A stretch of DNA of 64,000 nt from the NCBI RefSeq assembly GCF_014640295.1, contig NZ_BMGR01000007.1, forward strand, positions 1 to 64,000, in the 5' to 3' direction. The translations under genes and the position numbers were made by a program. Under the pieces are notes generated by a model. That model worked only from the letters and a program-made list of their open reading frames with translations, made no database searches and was not told the DNA's origin. This DNA is from Paenibacillus abyssi (GTDB lineage Bacteria > Bacillota > Bacilli > Paenibacillales > Paenibacillaceae). Within the stretch, counting starts at the first letter, position 1; each line of letters opens with the position of its first letter. Positions 41,341 through 49,120 of the stretch are shown piece after piece.

Positions 41341-41419
41341 TTGAAGAGCATCTTCAAGATTGACAAGAATATATATGAGTGTTATTATTTTATATAGAGG
41401 TCCTTGAAGATCATCTTCA
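41341..41419 (+). promoter_or_regulatory. Promoter flanked by two operator-like palindromes
   Basis: TTGACA (41360-41365), 17-bp spacer and TATTAT (41383-41388) form a near-consensus promoter. It is flanked by TTGAAGAGCATCTTCAA (41341-41357) upstream and the near-identical TGAAGATCATCTTCA (41405-41419) downstream. This looks like a site pair for one dimeric repressor. It drives the gene at 41451. No repressor gene is obvious in the cassette. Confidence 0.65.
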
Positions 41420-41450
41420 GGGATGATTAGATCGAGAGGAGCAATCTGCA

Positions 41451-42059
41451 ATGGAGTTATTTCAATGCAAAACATATCCTCTAAATGTAGAGGATAAATT
41501 TAATGAGTTTTTGACCGGAGGATTTGTTGCAATTGGTTATCCTGGTTTGGGTGACTTAAGCGGTCTAAACAAACAGGAAATTCGCGAACGTTTAGAGCGT
41601 GTTTATCATGAAGATCCCGCACGAACCCGTTATCATCTAGGGATGGTTAATGCTTTTTGTAATACCATGTCGCCTGGGGATTTCGTTCTTATTGAGGATC
41701 GAAACAACGGCAACGTTCATGTTGGTATGTTAGGGGCCTATAGTTTCAAGGGGGATTTGGATGACGTGGGATTATCCCATCAGCGTTCTGTCGATTGGAA
41801 AGCAGTCATTCCTCGAAGTGAATTGATACCTGAATTGAAGGAATTCATCCGAAATCGACCAAGTATAACACAGTTCAAGCATCCGATTGAGGTCGCAAAG
41901 CTTGAAAGATACCTCAATCAACAACCAGCCGCTTTAGGCATTGAAATCAATGAGTTAATTAGCAAGGCTCTTTTGATACTTGCAGAAGAAATGGATTCAA
42001 AGGATATTGAGAGGAAAACACGCGCTGCAATAGCATTGTTACAATATTTCAAGAGTTAA
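41451..42059 (+). CDS. PUA/EVE-like domain protein of restriction-associated type
   Basis: A 202-residue protein. Its first 125 residues resemble the PUA/EVE-like N-terminal module found in Mrr-type restriction proteins: GGFVAIGYPGLGDLSGL, MSPGDFVLIED, HVGMLGAY and HQRSVDWKAVIPRSEL. These modules are thought to read modified bases. Unlike Mrr, no nuclease domain follows; the last 75 residues are helical. Its stop is 12 nt before the next gene's start. Family placement is from memory of the motif pattern and is moderate. Confidence 0.6.
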   Translation: MELFQCKTYPLNVEDKFNEFLTGGFVAIGYPGLGDLSGLNKQEIRERLERVYHEDPARTRYHLGMVNAFCNTMSPGDFVLIEDRNNGNVHVGMLGAYSFKGDLDDVGLSHQRSVDWKAVIPRSELIPELKEFIRNRPSITQFKHPIEVAKLERYLNQQPAALGIEINELISKALLILAEEMDSKDIERKTRAAIALLQYFKS

Positions 42060-42071
42060 GGGGTGTGTCTA

Positions 42072-42452
42072 ATGATCCTCAGTGTTGAATCGGGTAAGGA
42101 AATAAACTGTGTTCCACATCGTACCGAGTATGAAAAATGGTTGAAGAAGCTACAAAAATTCGATAATACTGCTTATGATCAGGTACGAAAGGTATTGAAT
42201 AACATAGCCGATTTAAATGAAGTTATAACATCGAGTTGGATCCCTGGGCATGACTGGCATGGAACGGTTTATCAACCTCTGTATTATGCACTCGGATATG
42301 ACGATATATCTGCAGCAAAATTTTATGGTCTCATTTTGTTTGAAGTAATTCTCCACCGTCCTGAAACCTGGGGATTCGGTCGTTACTCTAAGGATGGACG
42401 TCCTATCAAGGGGATGACGTATTTCAGACTTTCAAATTGGCAGGTGTCCTAA
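42072..42452 (+). CDS. Hypothetical protein, partner of the PUA-like gene
   Basis: About 126 residues, family not recognised. Conserved-looking segments are SSWIPGHDWHGTVYQPLYYALGYD and FEVILHRPETWGFGRY, which may hold a His/Asp site. ATG 42072 follows GGGGTG and the gene is 12 bp from the PUA-like gene, so they form an operon. Its TAA stop (42450-42452) overlaps the first bases of repeat copy C. Confidence 0.6.
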   Translation: MILSVESGKEINCVPHRTEYEKWLKKLQKFDNTAYDQVRKVLNNIADLNEVITSSWIPGHDWHGTVYQPLYYALGYDDISAAKFYGLILFEVILHRPETWGFGRYSKDGRPIKGMTYFRLSNWQVS

Positions 42453-42574
42453 GCCACCTCGCCAAACAGTCTCAACATCACACTCCGGCGAATTGTGGTT
42501 TTGCACAGCCACGGTTCGGAAAAATGAACCCTTGTCCATACAAAACCACAATGGTAATGCAGGACAGGGGTTCA
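42449..42574 (+). repeat. Bipartite-hairpin repeat, copy C
   Basis: 126 bp with both hairpins intact: CGAATTGTGG/CCACGGTTCG and TGAACCCTTGTCC/GGACAGGGGTTCA, the latter with inner ACCA/TGGT. It begins within the stop codon of the upstream gene. The palindrome TTACAATCGATTGTAA follows at about 42585. Confidence 0.92.
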
Positions 42575-42652
42575 GTATGTTAACTTTACAATCGATTGTA
42601 ATCATTATCTATCGTTGAGACATGATAAACAGGAGTGCAATTATCGCTATAA

Positions 42653-43564
42653 TTAACCATAGCCATGTGTAATTTGGAGTTTGGACGTCTGGTTTTTTGT
42701 CTGAGAATTGTGTGCCATTAGATGCCGCGACTTCATGAGTAGAATCAAAAGTTTCAATCTTTGCGGTTTGGTTTTTTTCATTCCATCCATATTCCCCAGT
42801 AAACTATAGCCACTTGCCGAGGTGTAAATCCCCTTAATCGAAAAGTTATAGCCCTTTTCTTTAGCGTATTTTTCTGCTGCGCGAAACTTTGCCTGATTAA
42901 CTGGAGTGTGAATCTCATCGGAGAGTTTTACTTCAATGATGTACGTATCGCCGCTTTTGTACTTTATTAGTGCATCTGGGATGTACATTCTTGTTTTGTT
43001 TTCAAATTCATACGGAATTTTAAGTGGCTCTACTTGAAAGAATTCTACTTCCTTATCTCGAATTATTGATCGATAAACACGCTCCTCTAATGGACTACGA
43101 CAAATAATAGGCCCGTCATGTTTGATGGACTCTAATGTCTTTGGATAGTTAGAATCCCTCTTTATATAGTTAGGTGAAGTATATGTGGTTGATTCATTAG
43201 TCGCTTTTACGTGCGTAGAGGTTTTAGATATATCACCCGTCGAATTTGCATATTGAGTTGCTGTTAGTTTTGAAGTAACTGATCGAATTAGCTTTATATT
43301 TCTTCTGTTGAGACTTGATAAATCAACTTGGGCCCAAGGGGTAATTGGTCTCTCGCTAGATTCATCAAGAACTCGGCAGATTTCGATTCTTGAAATGCGA
43401 AAGGTTCTCCATTCTTTTCTAAAATAACAGTAAGCGACCATATAACTGGCTTTTTCGACAGAAAATAAGTAAGCAGGTTCGACGATGCGATCTTTATCGT
43501 TGTAATGCATGTAGAGCTTTCTTCTCTCTTCTAAAGCCAGATCGATCTTTTGCTTTATTGTCAT
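42653..43564 (-). CDS. WYL-domain/TnsA-like nuclease fusion, 3' frameshifted
   Basis: About 303 residues as read. Residues 13-66 look like a WYL ligand-binding domain (SYMVAYCYFRKEWRTFRISRI). Residues 155-245 look like a TnsA/PD-(D/E)xK endonuclease: SPLEERVYR, RMYIPDALI (Asp197) and YIIEVK (Glu211, Lys213). An A7 run near residue 276 moves the frame; in the -1 frame the protein would continue as a soluble linker and end with the membrane segment YTWLWLIIAIIALLFIMSQR, stop at 42609. ATG 43564 has AAAGG upstream. Sole gene of its cassette. Confidence 0.7.
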   Translation of the reverse strand: MTIKQKIDLALEERRKLYMHYNDKDRIVEPAYLFSVEKASYMVAYCYFRKEWRTFRISRIEICRVLDESSERPITPWAQVDLSSLNRRNIKLIRSVTSKLTATQYANSTGDISKTSTHVKATNESTTYTSPNYIKRDSNYPKTLESIKHDGPIICRSPLEERVYRSIIRDKEVEFFQVEPLKIPYEFENKTRMYIPDALIKYKSGDTYIIEVKLSDEIHTPVNQAKFRAAEKYAKEKGYNFSIKGIYTSASGYSLLGNMDGMKKTKPQRLKLLILLMKSRHLMAHNSQTKNQTSKLQITHGYG

Positions 43565-43645
43565 AATCCTTTCACCACCCTCGCCCAATGGATAGCAATA
43601 TACTGTTGGGCTTAGGTATAGTAATGAAGGGACAACTTCTTGAGC

Positions 43646-43772
43646 TCACGTTACCTCACCAAACTTTCTCAACATCACACGGCGACGAATTGTGGATTTA
43701 CTGATCCACGGTTCGGAAAAATGAACCCTTGTCCCTTTAAAACTACAACGGTTAAGATGGGACAGGGGTTCA
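43646..43772 (+). repeat. Bipartite-hairpin repeat, copy D
   Basis: 127 bp. Hairpin I is GTGGAT/ATCCAC in its upper stem where other copies have GTGG/CCAC with other loop bases, so paired changes keep and extend the stem. Hairpin II: TGAACCCTTGTCC pairs with GGACAGGGGTTCA. Confidence 0.9.
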
Positions 43773-43883
43773 TCTCGTATTGAACGGAGTTACTTGAGAA
43801 GAATGCCGTTTTCTACAATTAATCTTAAAGATTAAAAGTAGTGATGCCCTTTTGACAAAGCTCATCGCGTACTTTTTTATGCA

Positions 43884-44252
43884 TCAGCTATTTAAATAGA
43901 TTGCTAGCCTAGAAAACGTCATTCCATGTGCATTGCGCATTAAGATTTCGAGGTTATCATCAATTCCCAGAGCATATTGATCACAGCATGGACAAATTGC
44001 GAACCATTGAGGATTTGGTTCTTCTATTATTGTTTTTGAGACGGTTCTTAATTTGCATCTTCGTTGTACCATATCGTGCAAGGTGTAGATATCAATTTCT
44101 ACAAGCTCCTGTTCTTTACATTCTGGACATGTTTCTCCAGCATTAAGATTATGAGAAATCACAAGACACTCAAGAATTTTAGGATAGATTTCTTTTAACG
44201 TTACTTCTCTATTTTCAAGTTTCCAGTTAATTGATTTATCAAGTTCATACAT
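43884..44252 (-). CDS. Hypothetical zinc-ribbon-type protein
   Basis: About 122 residues, unknown family. CPEC (near residue 44) and CPCC (near residue 88) with another Cys nearby suggest a zinc ribbon. ATG 44252 (MYELDKSINWKLENRE) follows GGAGG. It starts 5 bp after its upstream neighbour's stop, so the two form an operon on the minus strand. Confidence 0.6.
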   Translation of the reverse strand: MYELDKSINWKLENREVTLKEIYPKILECLVISHNLNAGETCPECKEQELVEIDIYTLHDMVQRRCKLRTVSKTIIEEPNPQWFAICPCCDQYALGIDDNLEILMRNAHGMTFSRLAIYLNS

Positions 44253-44257
44253 TATTA

Positions 44258-44581
44258 CTACTCCTCCGATTCGCCTATAGTTAATGTTAACCGCCAACAT
44301 TCCATTCCTTCAGAATCTAAGCAAGTATCTAGGCTGCATGGGAGTGTAGAATCTATACTGATTCCTTTGCTATTTAGGTCAATTATCATACTTTCCTTAT
44401 TTACGTTATCTAATCCCTTTTTTGGAATGAAGTATGTAAGAAAGTTATAACCGCTGTCAGACCACAATTGTGACACTATTTTACGGCGGTTATCATATGG
44501 AAATTCTTTCGTGCTTTTAACACGAGCATCATCAAATAAAGTCTCTCGTTTCCTTAAGATTTTGGGAACTAGTATTTCCAT
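44258..44581 (-). CDS. Hypothetical protein upstream of the zinc-ribbon gene
   Basis: About 107 residues, unknown family. It opens MEILVPKILRKRETLFDDAR and has a beta-rich C-terminus (GMECWRLTLTIGESEE). ATG 44581 follows GAGGAGG at good spacing. Likely works with the zinc-ribbon protein; the IS21 element lies 85 bp upstream and may have cut off its promoter. Confidence 0.55.
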   Translation of the reverse strand: MEILVPKILRKRETLFDDARVKSTKEFPYDNRRKIVSQLWSDSGYNFLTYFIPKKGLDNVNKESMIIDLNSKGISIDSTLPCSLDTCLDSEGMECWRLTLTIGESEE

Positions 44582-44789
44582 GTCAAACGCCTCCTCTATA
44601 TGGTAATATACGACTATTGGTAATAAACGGTTGCAATTATGCAATTCTAGTTATTCGCTCTTAGGGTGAATATTTCGGTGCGGCAGAGCCGCTTGGTTAA
44701 TGAATGAGAGCCACTATGTTAATGAAATAGAGCCACCTTATCGGAGGGGAGAGCCACCCCGGTTTGGGGCAGCCCTCGGGAACATTATC

Positions 44790-45533
44790 TTAGAACTGAG
44801 GTGCTTTCCTTTTTCTCATGGAATCTTCGCCGTCGATTAGCATTTGATATGAATTATGCACAATTCGATCCAGGATTGCGTCGGCCATTGTATGTTCGCC
44901 AATCTTCTCATGCCAACCATCCGGAGCGAATTGGGAGATGAAGATCGTCGAGGCGCTCTGGTGGCGGGCTTCGATGATCTCAAGCAAATCTCGGGCTTCT
45001 GTTGCAGTCAGGGGAACCAGCAACCATTCGTCCATAATGAGAAGGCTGATCTTCTTGTATTGGGCAATAACCTTCTTATATGTTCCATCTCCACGAGCGA
45101 TAGCCAGGTCCGTTAGGAGCTCAGGTAAGCGGATATACTTCGTTGCATATAAATGACGACAAGCTGCGTTGCCCAGCGCGCACCCGATAAAGGTTTTCCC
45201 CGCGCCTGATGCGCCCATAATGATGACATTGTGCTTCTCATGAATATAATTGCCAGTTGCAAGCCGCAGGATCTGAGGTTGCTCTAAGCGTCGGTCTGAA
45301 TGATATTCAATGTCCTCGACGCATGCACTCGGATAGCGTAGCGTTGCCTTTTTGAGAAGCCTGCTTAGCTGGTTCGTCTTCCGGCGTGCCCATTCTGCAT
45401 CCACTACTAGCCCGAAGCGTTCCTCAAAAGACAGTGTGGAGTAAGACGGGTTCTGCATTTGCTCCCGCAGGGATTCAGACATGGCGCTTAAACGCATTTC
45501 ATTTAGCTTCGTAATCGTCGTATTGGTTAACAT
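44790..45533 (-). CDS. istB: IS21 helper ATPase IstB
   Basis: A 247-residue AAA+ ATPase that guides the IstA transposase to target DNA. Walker A GASGAGKT and Walker B LLIMDEW are visible. The start follows istA immediately. It is intact. Confidence 0.92.
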   Translation of the reverse strand: MLTNTTITKLNEMRLSAMSESLREQMQNPSYSTLSFEERFGLVVDAEWARRKTNQLSRLLKKATLRYPSACVEDIEYHSDRRLEQPQILRLATGNYIHEKHNVIIMGASGAGKTFIGCALGNAACRHLYATKYIRLPELLTDLAIARGDGTYKKVIAQYKKISLLIMDEWLLVPLTATEARDLLEIIEARHQSASTIFISQFAPDGWHEKIGEHTMADAILDRIVHNSYQMLIDGEDSMRKRKAPQF

Positions 45534-47079
45534 TTAGGATTTCCTCCCGTAATAGTCTGCACCGCGTGTAAAGCCATGAGTATTCACGGAAGGCGCGCTT
45601 GGTTGTTCGATCGTTGCAGCTTCCTCAAGAGTGTCCAACCCTGATTTCAGGATGGTGCTGATATGCCTGTAGCTAGGATTGGGTGTGTAGCTAAGAGCCC
45701 GTGCACAGGCGGATTCAAGACGAACCAAGGAATACCGGTCTGCCAGCTTTAATACGCCCATGCAAGACTTGTATCCTTGTTGCTCTACCCGGTGACCTGC
45801 AAGTATGGCTTTGATGGCTGTACATGTATAAGGCCCCACCTGTTTTGCCCATGCGACAAAGCGCTCTGCATTCCATTCCACATACTGCTTATGCTTTTCC
45901 GACATGTGATCTGAAACGGTATGATATTGTCCCGGACGACCGTAAAGCCGGGGATGAGAGCAGATCCGATGATGGTTGTAGAACACTTCGATAACGCCGC
46001 GCGTAATTCGGACGTCTACCTTGTGTTTGATATATTCATAGGGAACGCTGTAATGCATATTGTCTACAGCTATGTGATAATTGAACTGTACGGTGGCAAC
46101 TTTCCAGGTGGCACATTCGTACGCAGAAACAGGTAGCGGCTGCAGGGTGTGCTTCTCCTCGTCAAGAAACGCACTCAGCCTGCTGCCTGGCTTTTTCTGA
46201 AACGGCTTACGGTTGAAGGTTTCGAGCTTCACTGAGATGGCTTCGTTCAATTCGGAAAGAGTGAAGAATGTCTGCTTACGCAATGCCGCCAGAATCCATG
46301 TGGAGATGATCCCAACCGTCCCCTCCACGCTGGGTTTATCTTTGGGTTTTCTGACTCGGGCAGGGATAACAGCGATACCGTAATGCTCGGCCATTTCATG
46401 ATAGGTCTTGTTGATAACGGGGGAGTACCAAGAGGATTGTTCCACTCCAGTTTTGAGGTTGTCTGGAACAAGGATTTTGGGGACGCCCCCGAAATGATTG
46501 AAGGCATTGACGTGCGCGGAAATCCAGCTTTCTTGTGCTTGAGAAAGAAAGCCTTCCACATATGCGTATTGGCTGGATGGAAGAGTTGCGACGAAGATGT
46601 ATACCGGCATGATTTCGCCAGTTTCCCGGTCTACCAAAGAAGCTGTCTGACCAGCCCAGTCGACTTCCATATGCTCGCCTGGCTTACGCTGAATGTGCAT
46701 GGTGGCTTTAGTTGTCGCGGCGTACTTTCGATAGTAATTGCAAAACTGAGTGTACATGAGGGGGATTTCGCCGCTTAAACGGCAGCTCTCGCAGTACTCG
46801 TTCCAGAGTAGACTAAGGGTCACGCCACTCTTGGCTAGCTCTCGATGGATGTATTCGCAGTCCGGAATCTTGCGAGATGAGACTTGGGCCTTCTCGGGGT
46901 AAAGCAAATACTGAAGGTCTGCTTCGACTACATCCTCCGGCAGCGGCCAGGACACCCCCTTCTCTTTCGCTCTGGTTAATACCTCTGAAACCGTGTTCCG
47001 CGAGCATTGCAAGCTTGATGCAATCGCGCTGGCTCAATCCCATGCTGTTGAGCCGTAAAATATCTCGGTACTTGATCAT
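45534..47079 (-). pseudogene. istA: IS21 transposase IstA, frameshifted
   Basis: From ATG 47079 (GGGAGG upstream) the frame reads MIKYRDILRLNSMGLSQRD, the N-terminal helix-turn-helix, then shifts near 47025; the rest, CSRNTVSEVLTRAKEKG to the end, is in another frame. The catalytic core is kept, with EVDWAGQ, VPDNLKTGV and KPSVEGTVG as the DDE-type residues. As it stands the transposase is split, so the IS is probably not autonomous unless the ribosome shifts. Confidence 0.8.
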
Positions 47080-47282
47080 TCGATGACCTCCCATTGGAAT
47101 TTGTGCTCTGATGACCAGCGGCACATTTCTCCATTCTACCAACGGGTGGCTCTCGCGACTAACATGATGGCTCTATTTGATTAACACGGTGGCTCTCACA
47201 GATTAACCAGATGGCTCCTCAGCAGCGAAATATTCATTAGGGCTGGTGTACACAGCATAATAATCAATGATGGGGTGTTTTA

Positions 47283-48146
47283 ATGAAAAGAGATGATTTC
47301 TTGCGATCAAATTTAGTTAAGTCCTTCATAGATTGGATTTCAGATAGATTAGATAAACCGGATTCGTTTATCCATGTTTTTGACTTGAAAAAGCCGGTTA
47401 AAAGATGGGAATGTTCATCTATTTATTCAGCATTCGAAAATTACAGTTGGGCTTTTACATATAAAGATCCGTTAAGTGGGATGAAAGTAACAGGTAGCTC
47501 ATTTAATGATAGCTTAGAGTCACTCGCGAAACTATCCAAGGGATTGATAAATAGTATAGAAGTATCAAATACTGAAGTATGCAGAAACCATTGTTTATCA
47601 ATTTTAGACTGGGGTGGAGTTCTTCGAGGAAACGATAAAAAGATAGATACACTTGGAGCAGGAATCTGTAGTTATCTTGAAAGTACTAGAAGTAGGTTTA
47701 TTTCCGATATTTCATCAGAATCGTACTATAACGAAAGAGTAATTATGAACTCAGGATTTACCAAAATTTATTCACTTTGTATGGATGACTTTATCATCTA
47801 TGACGGGCGTGTAGGTGCTGCTTTAGGATTACTGGTTAGGAAGTACTGTGAGGACAATGCATTGAATGAAGTTCCCGTTGAGTTAGTTTTTGCTTGGGGA
47901 AAAGGAAGAGAGAGTACCTATATAAGCAGTAGCCAAAATAAACGCAATCCTGGAAGTGTGAAATACTCGTTCCCAGAGTTAATGTATAAAAACCCAGAAC
48001 GGCATACTGAAAATAATATTAGAGCAAATTGGCTACTAAGTGAAATTGTTAATAATACGAATTCAAAATTTAACGATCTTGACAAAAAAGTTCGAATGAG
48101 GGCATTGGAATCGGCATTGTTTATGATTGGATATAAAGTTGTCTAA
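47283..48146 (+). CDS. Hypothetical protein, 287 residues, in the cassette array
   Basis: Not recognised. The sequence is protein-like and complete; notable parts are LDWGGVLRGN, GFTKIYSLCMDDFIIYDGRVGAALG and FPELMYKNPERHTENNIRANWLLSEI. ATG 47283 follows GGGGTG. It ends 46 bp before repeat copy E. Its base use is as AT-rich as the other cassette genes. Function, including a defence role, is a guess from location only. Confidence 0.65.
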   Translation: MKRDDFLRSNLVKSFIDWISDRLDKPDSFIHVFDLKKPVKRWECSSIYSAFENYSWAFTYKDPLSGMKVTGSSFNDSLESLAKLSKGLINSIEVSNTEVCRNHCLSILDWGGVLRGNDKKIDTLGAGICSYLESTRSRFISDISSESYYNERVIMNSGFTKIYSLCMDDFIIYDGRVGAALGLLVRKYCEDNALNEVPVELVFAWGKGRESTYISSSQNKRNPGSVKYSFPELMYKNPERHTENNIRANWLLSEIVNNTNSKFNDLDKKVRMRALESALFMIGYKVV

Positions 48147-48191
48147 TTCTTTAAAAAATAGAAATCTGTAATTAAGATGCCTGAGGATGGT

Positions 48192-48261
48192 TTATGCCAC
48201 CTCCCCAAACATCCTAAGCATCACACTTCGGCGAATTGTGGTTTTGCACAGCCACGGTTCG
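48192..48261 (+). repeat. Bipartite-hairpin repeat, half copy E
   Basis: Only the left half is present: the conserved left edge and hairpin I (CGAATTGTGG/CCACGGTTCG). At TTCG it passes straight into CCTCCACCAATACC, the tmRNA end and flank, instead of hairpin II. This junction shows where recombination with an ssrA-type site occurred. Confidence 0.9.
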
Positions 48262-48297
48262 CCTCCACCAATACCATCAGAAGGGACACCTCAAGCG
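48259..48297 (+). repeat. attR-type direct repeat of the ssrA 3' end (39 bp)
   Basis: Identical to 38662-38700. The bases after it differ (GTGTTCTTTTTG), so the terminator arm is not completed. It bounds an element of about 9.6 kb. Confidence 0.8.
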
Positions 48298-48415
48298 TGT
48301 TCTTTTTGCTATGCAAGCATAGTATTTAACGTTATAATGTTATTACGTATTAACTTTAGTATTTAGTAATGTATTAACGGTTGCGAGTTGATCATACTAT
48401 AGGAGGAGAAAACAA

Positions 48416-48709
48416 ATGAATGGTGTGGTCAAAGTGAAAGGGAAAAAGGAGCAGGAAAAACGCTACATTCGTAAAATTGGACGGATGGGTAACAGTCTGG
48501 GTGTGAGTTTACCCAAAGAACTTGCAGAGAAGCTCAAAGTGAGCCAAGGGGAAGAACTCGAGTTCATTGAGAATCAGCAAGGCGATATTCTGATAAGAAA
48601 AGTTCGGCAAAACAAGCTCCCAGAGAATGTGCGTCCTGAGGTTCTAGAGGCCTTCTATGACGTCTTTCAGGAGGACGAGGGGATTCTTGATGATTTGAGG
48701 GATCGATGA
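48416..48709 (+). CDS. AbrB/MazE-type antitoxin
   Basis: A 97-residue protein with a SpoVT-AbrB DNA-binding domain: IRKIGRMGNSLGVSLPKELAEKLKVSQGEELEF. The acidic C-terminus would bind the toxin. AGGAGGAG precedes the ATG. Its stop overlaps the start of the Doc gene (ATGA). Upstream, GTATTAAC occurs twice about 26 bp apart, possibly operator half-sites for autoregulation. Confidence 0.85.
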   Translation: MNGVVKVKGKKEQEKRYIRKIGRMGNSLGVSLPKELAEKLKVSQGEELEFIENQQGDILIRKVRQNKLPENVRPEVLEAFYDVFQEDEGILDDLRDR

Positions 48710-49101
48710 CGATGACAACATTTCTGACCAAAGAAGAGGTAATAGCAGCGCATTACTTTATGATGAAGAGAATGAACGATGCGGAGCAAGCAGGTGTGAA
48801 AGACCACTCATTGCTGGACTCCGCAGTACATAGGCCACAGCAGTCACTATTCGGGGAGGATGCATACCCGAACGTGTTTGATAAGGCTGCGGCATTATTA
48901 GAATTTTTAGTCAAGAATCATTGCTTTCATAATGGGAATAAGAGAACCGCTTATCTGGTTACGAAATCTTTTTTACTGATAAATGGGTATCATCTAAAAA
49001 TGGAGCGGGGATCTGCCGTTGAATTTATTGTCGATATTGCTAAAGGGGTACTTTCATTAGACGAAATCAAGAGTGTTCTTGAAAGATTTTCCGAAGAGTA
49101 G
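48706..49101 (+). CDS. doc: Doc-type toxin (Fic fold)
   Basis: A 131-residue toxin. The Fic/Doc motif HCFHNGNKRTA is at residues 72-82; Doc kinases phosphorylate EF-Tu to stop translation. SLLDSAVHRPQQSLFGEDAYP is also typical. It overlaps the antitoxin by 4 nt. The pair sits between the two ssrA-derived direct repeats at the right end of the island, a common place for stabilising modules. Confidence 0.9.
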   Translation: MTMTTFLTKEEVIAAHYFMMKRMNDAEQAGVKDHSLLDSAVHRPQQSLFGEDAYPNVFDKAAALLEFLVKNHCFHNGNKRTAYLVTKSFLLINGYHLKMERGSAVEFIVDIAKGVLSLDEIKSVLERFSEE

Positions 49102-49120
49102 AAGAGGAAGCGATCGCCTA

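Larger units (their letters stand above)
44667..47236 (-). mobile_element. IS21-family insertion sequence, 2570 bp
   Basis: Ends are TGAATATTTCG...CGAAATATTCA; the terminal repeats continue inward with several GAGCCAC motifs on each side, the multiple-repeat ends known in IS21. A 6-bp direct repeat TTAGGG flanks the element (44661-44666 and 47237-47242). It carries istA and istB on the minus strand. It is inserted between the small zinc-ribbon operon and the 287-residue gene. Confidence 0.93.

Noticed and set aside
41178-41366. 62-codon minus-strand frame before the PUA-like gene
   Set aside because: It overlaps a nested hairpin and the palindrome-flanked promoter and has no ribosome site.
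39903-43772. CRISPR array as explanation of the regularly repeated elements
   Set aside because: The repeats are about 127 bp and 1-2 kb apart with whole genes between them; no short spacers and no cas genes.
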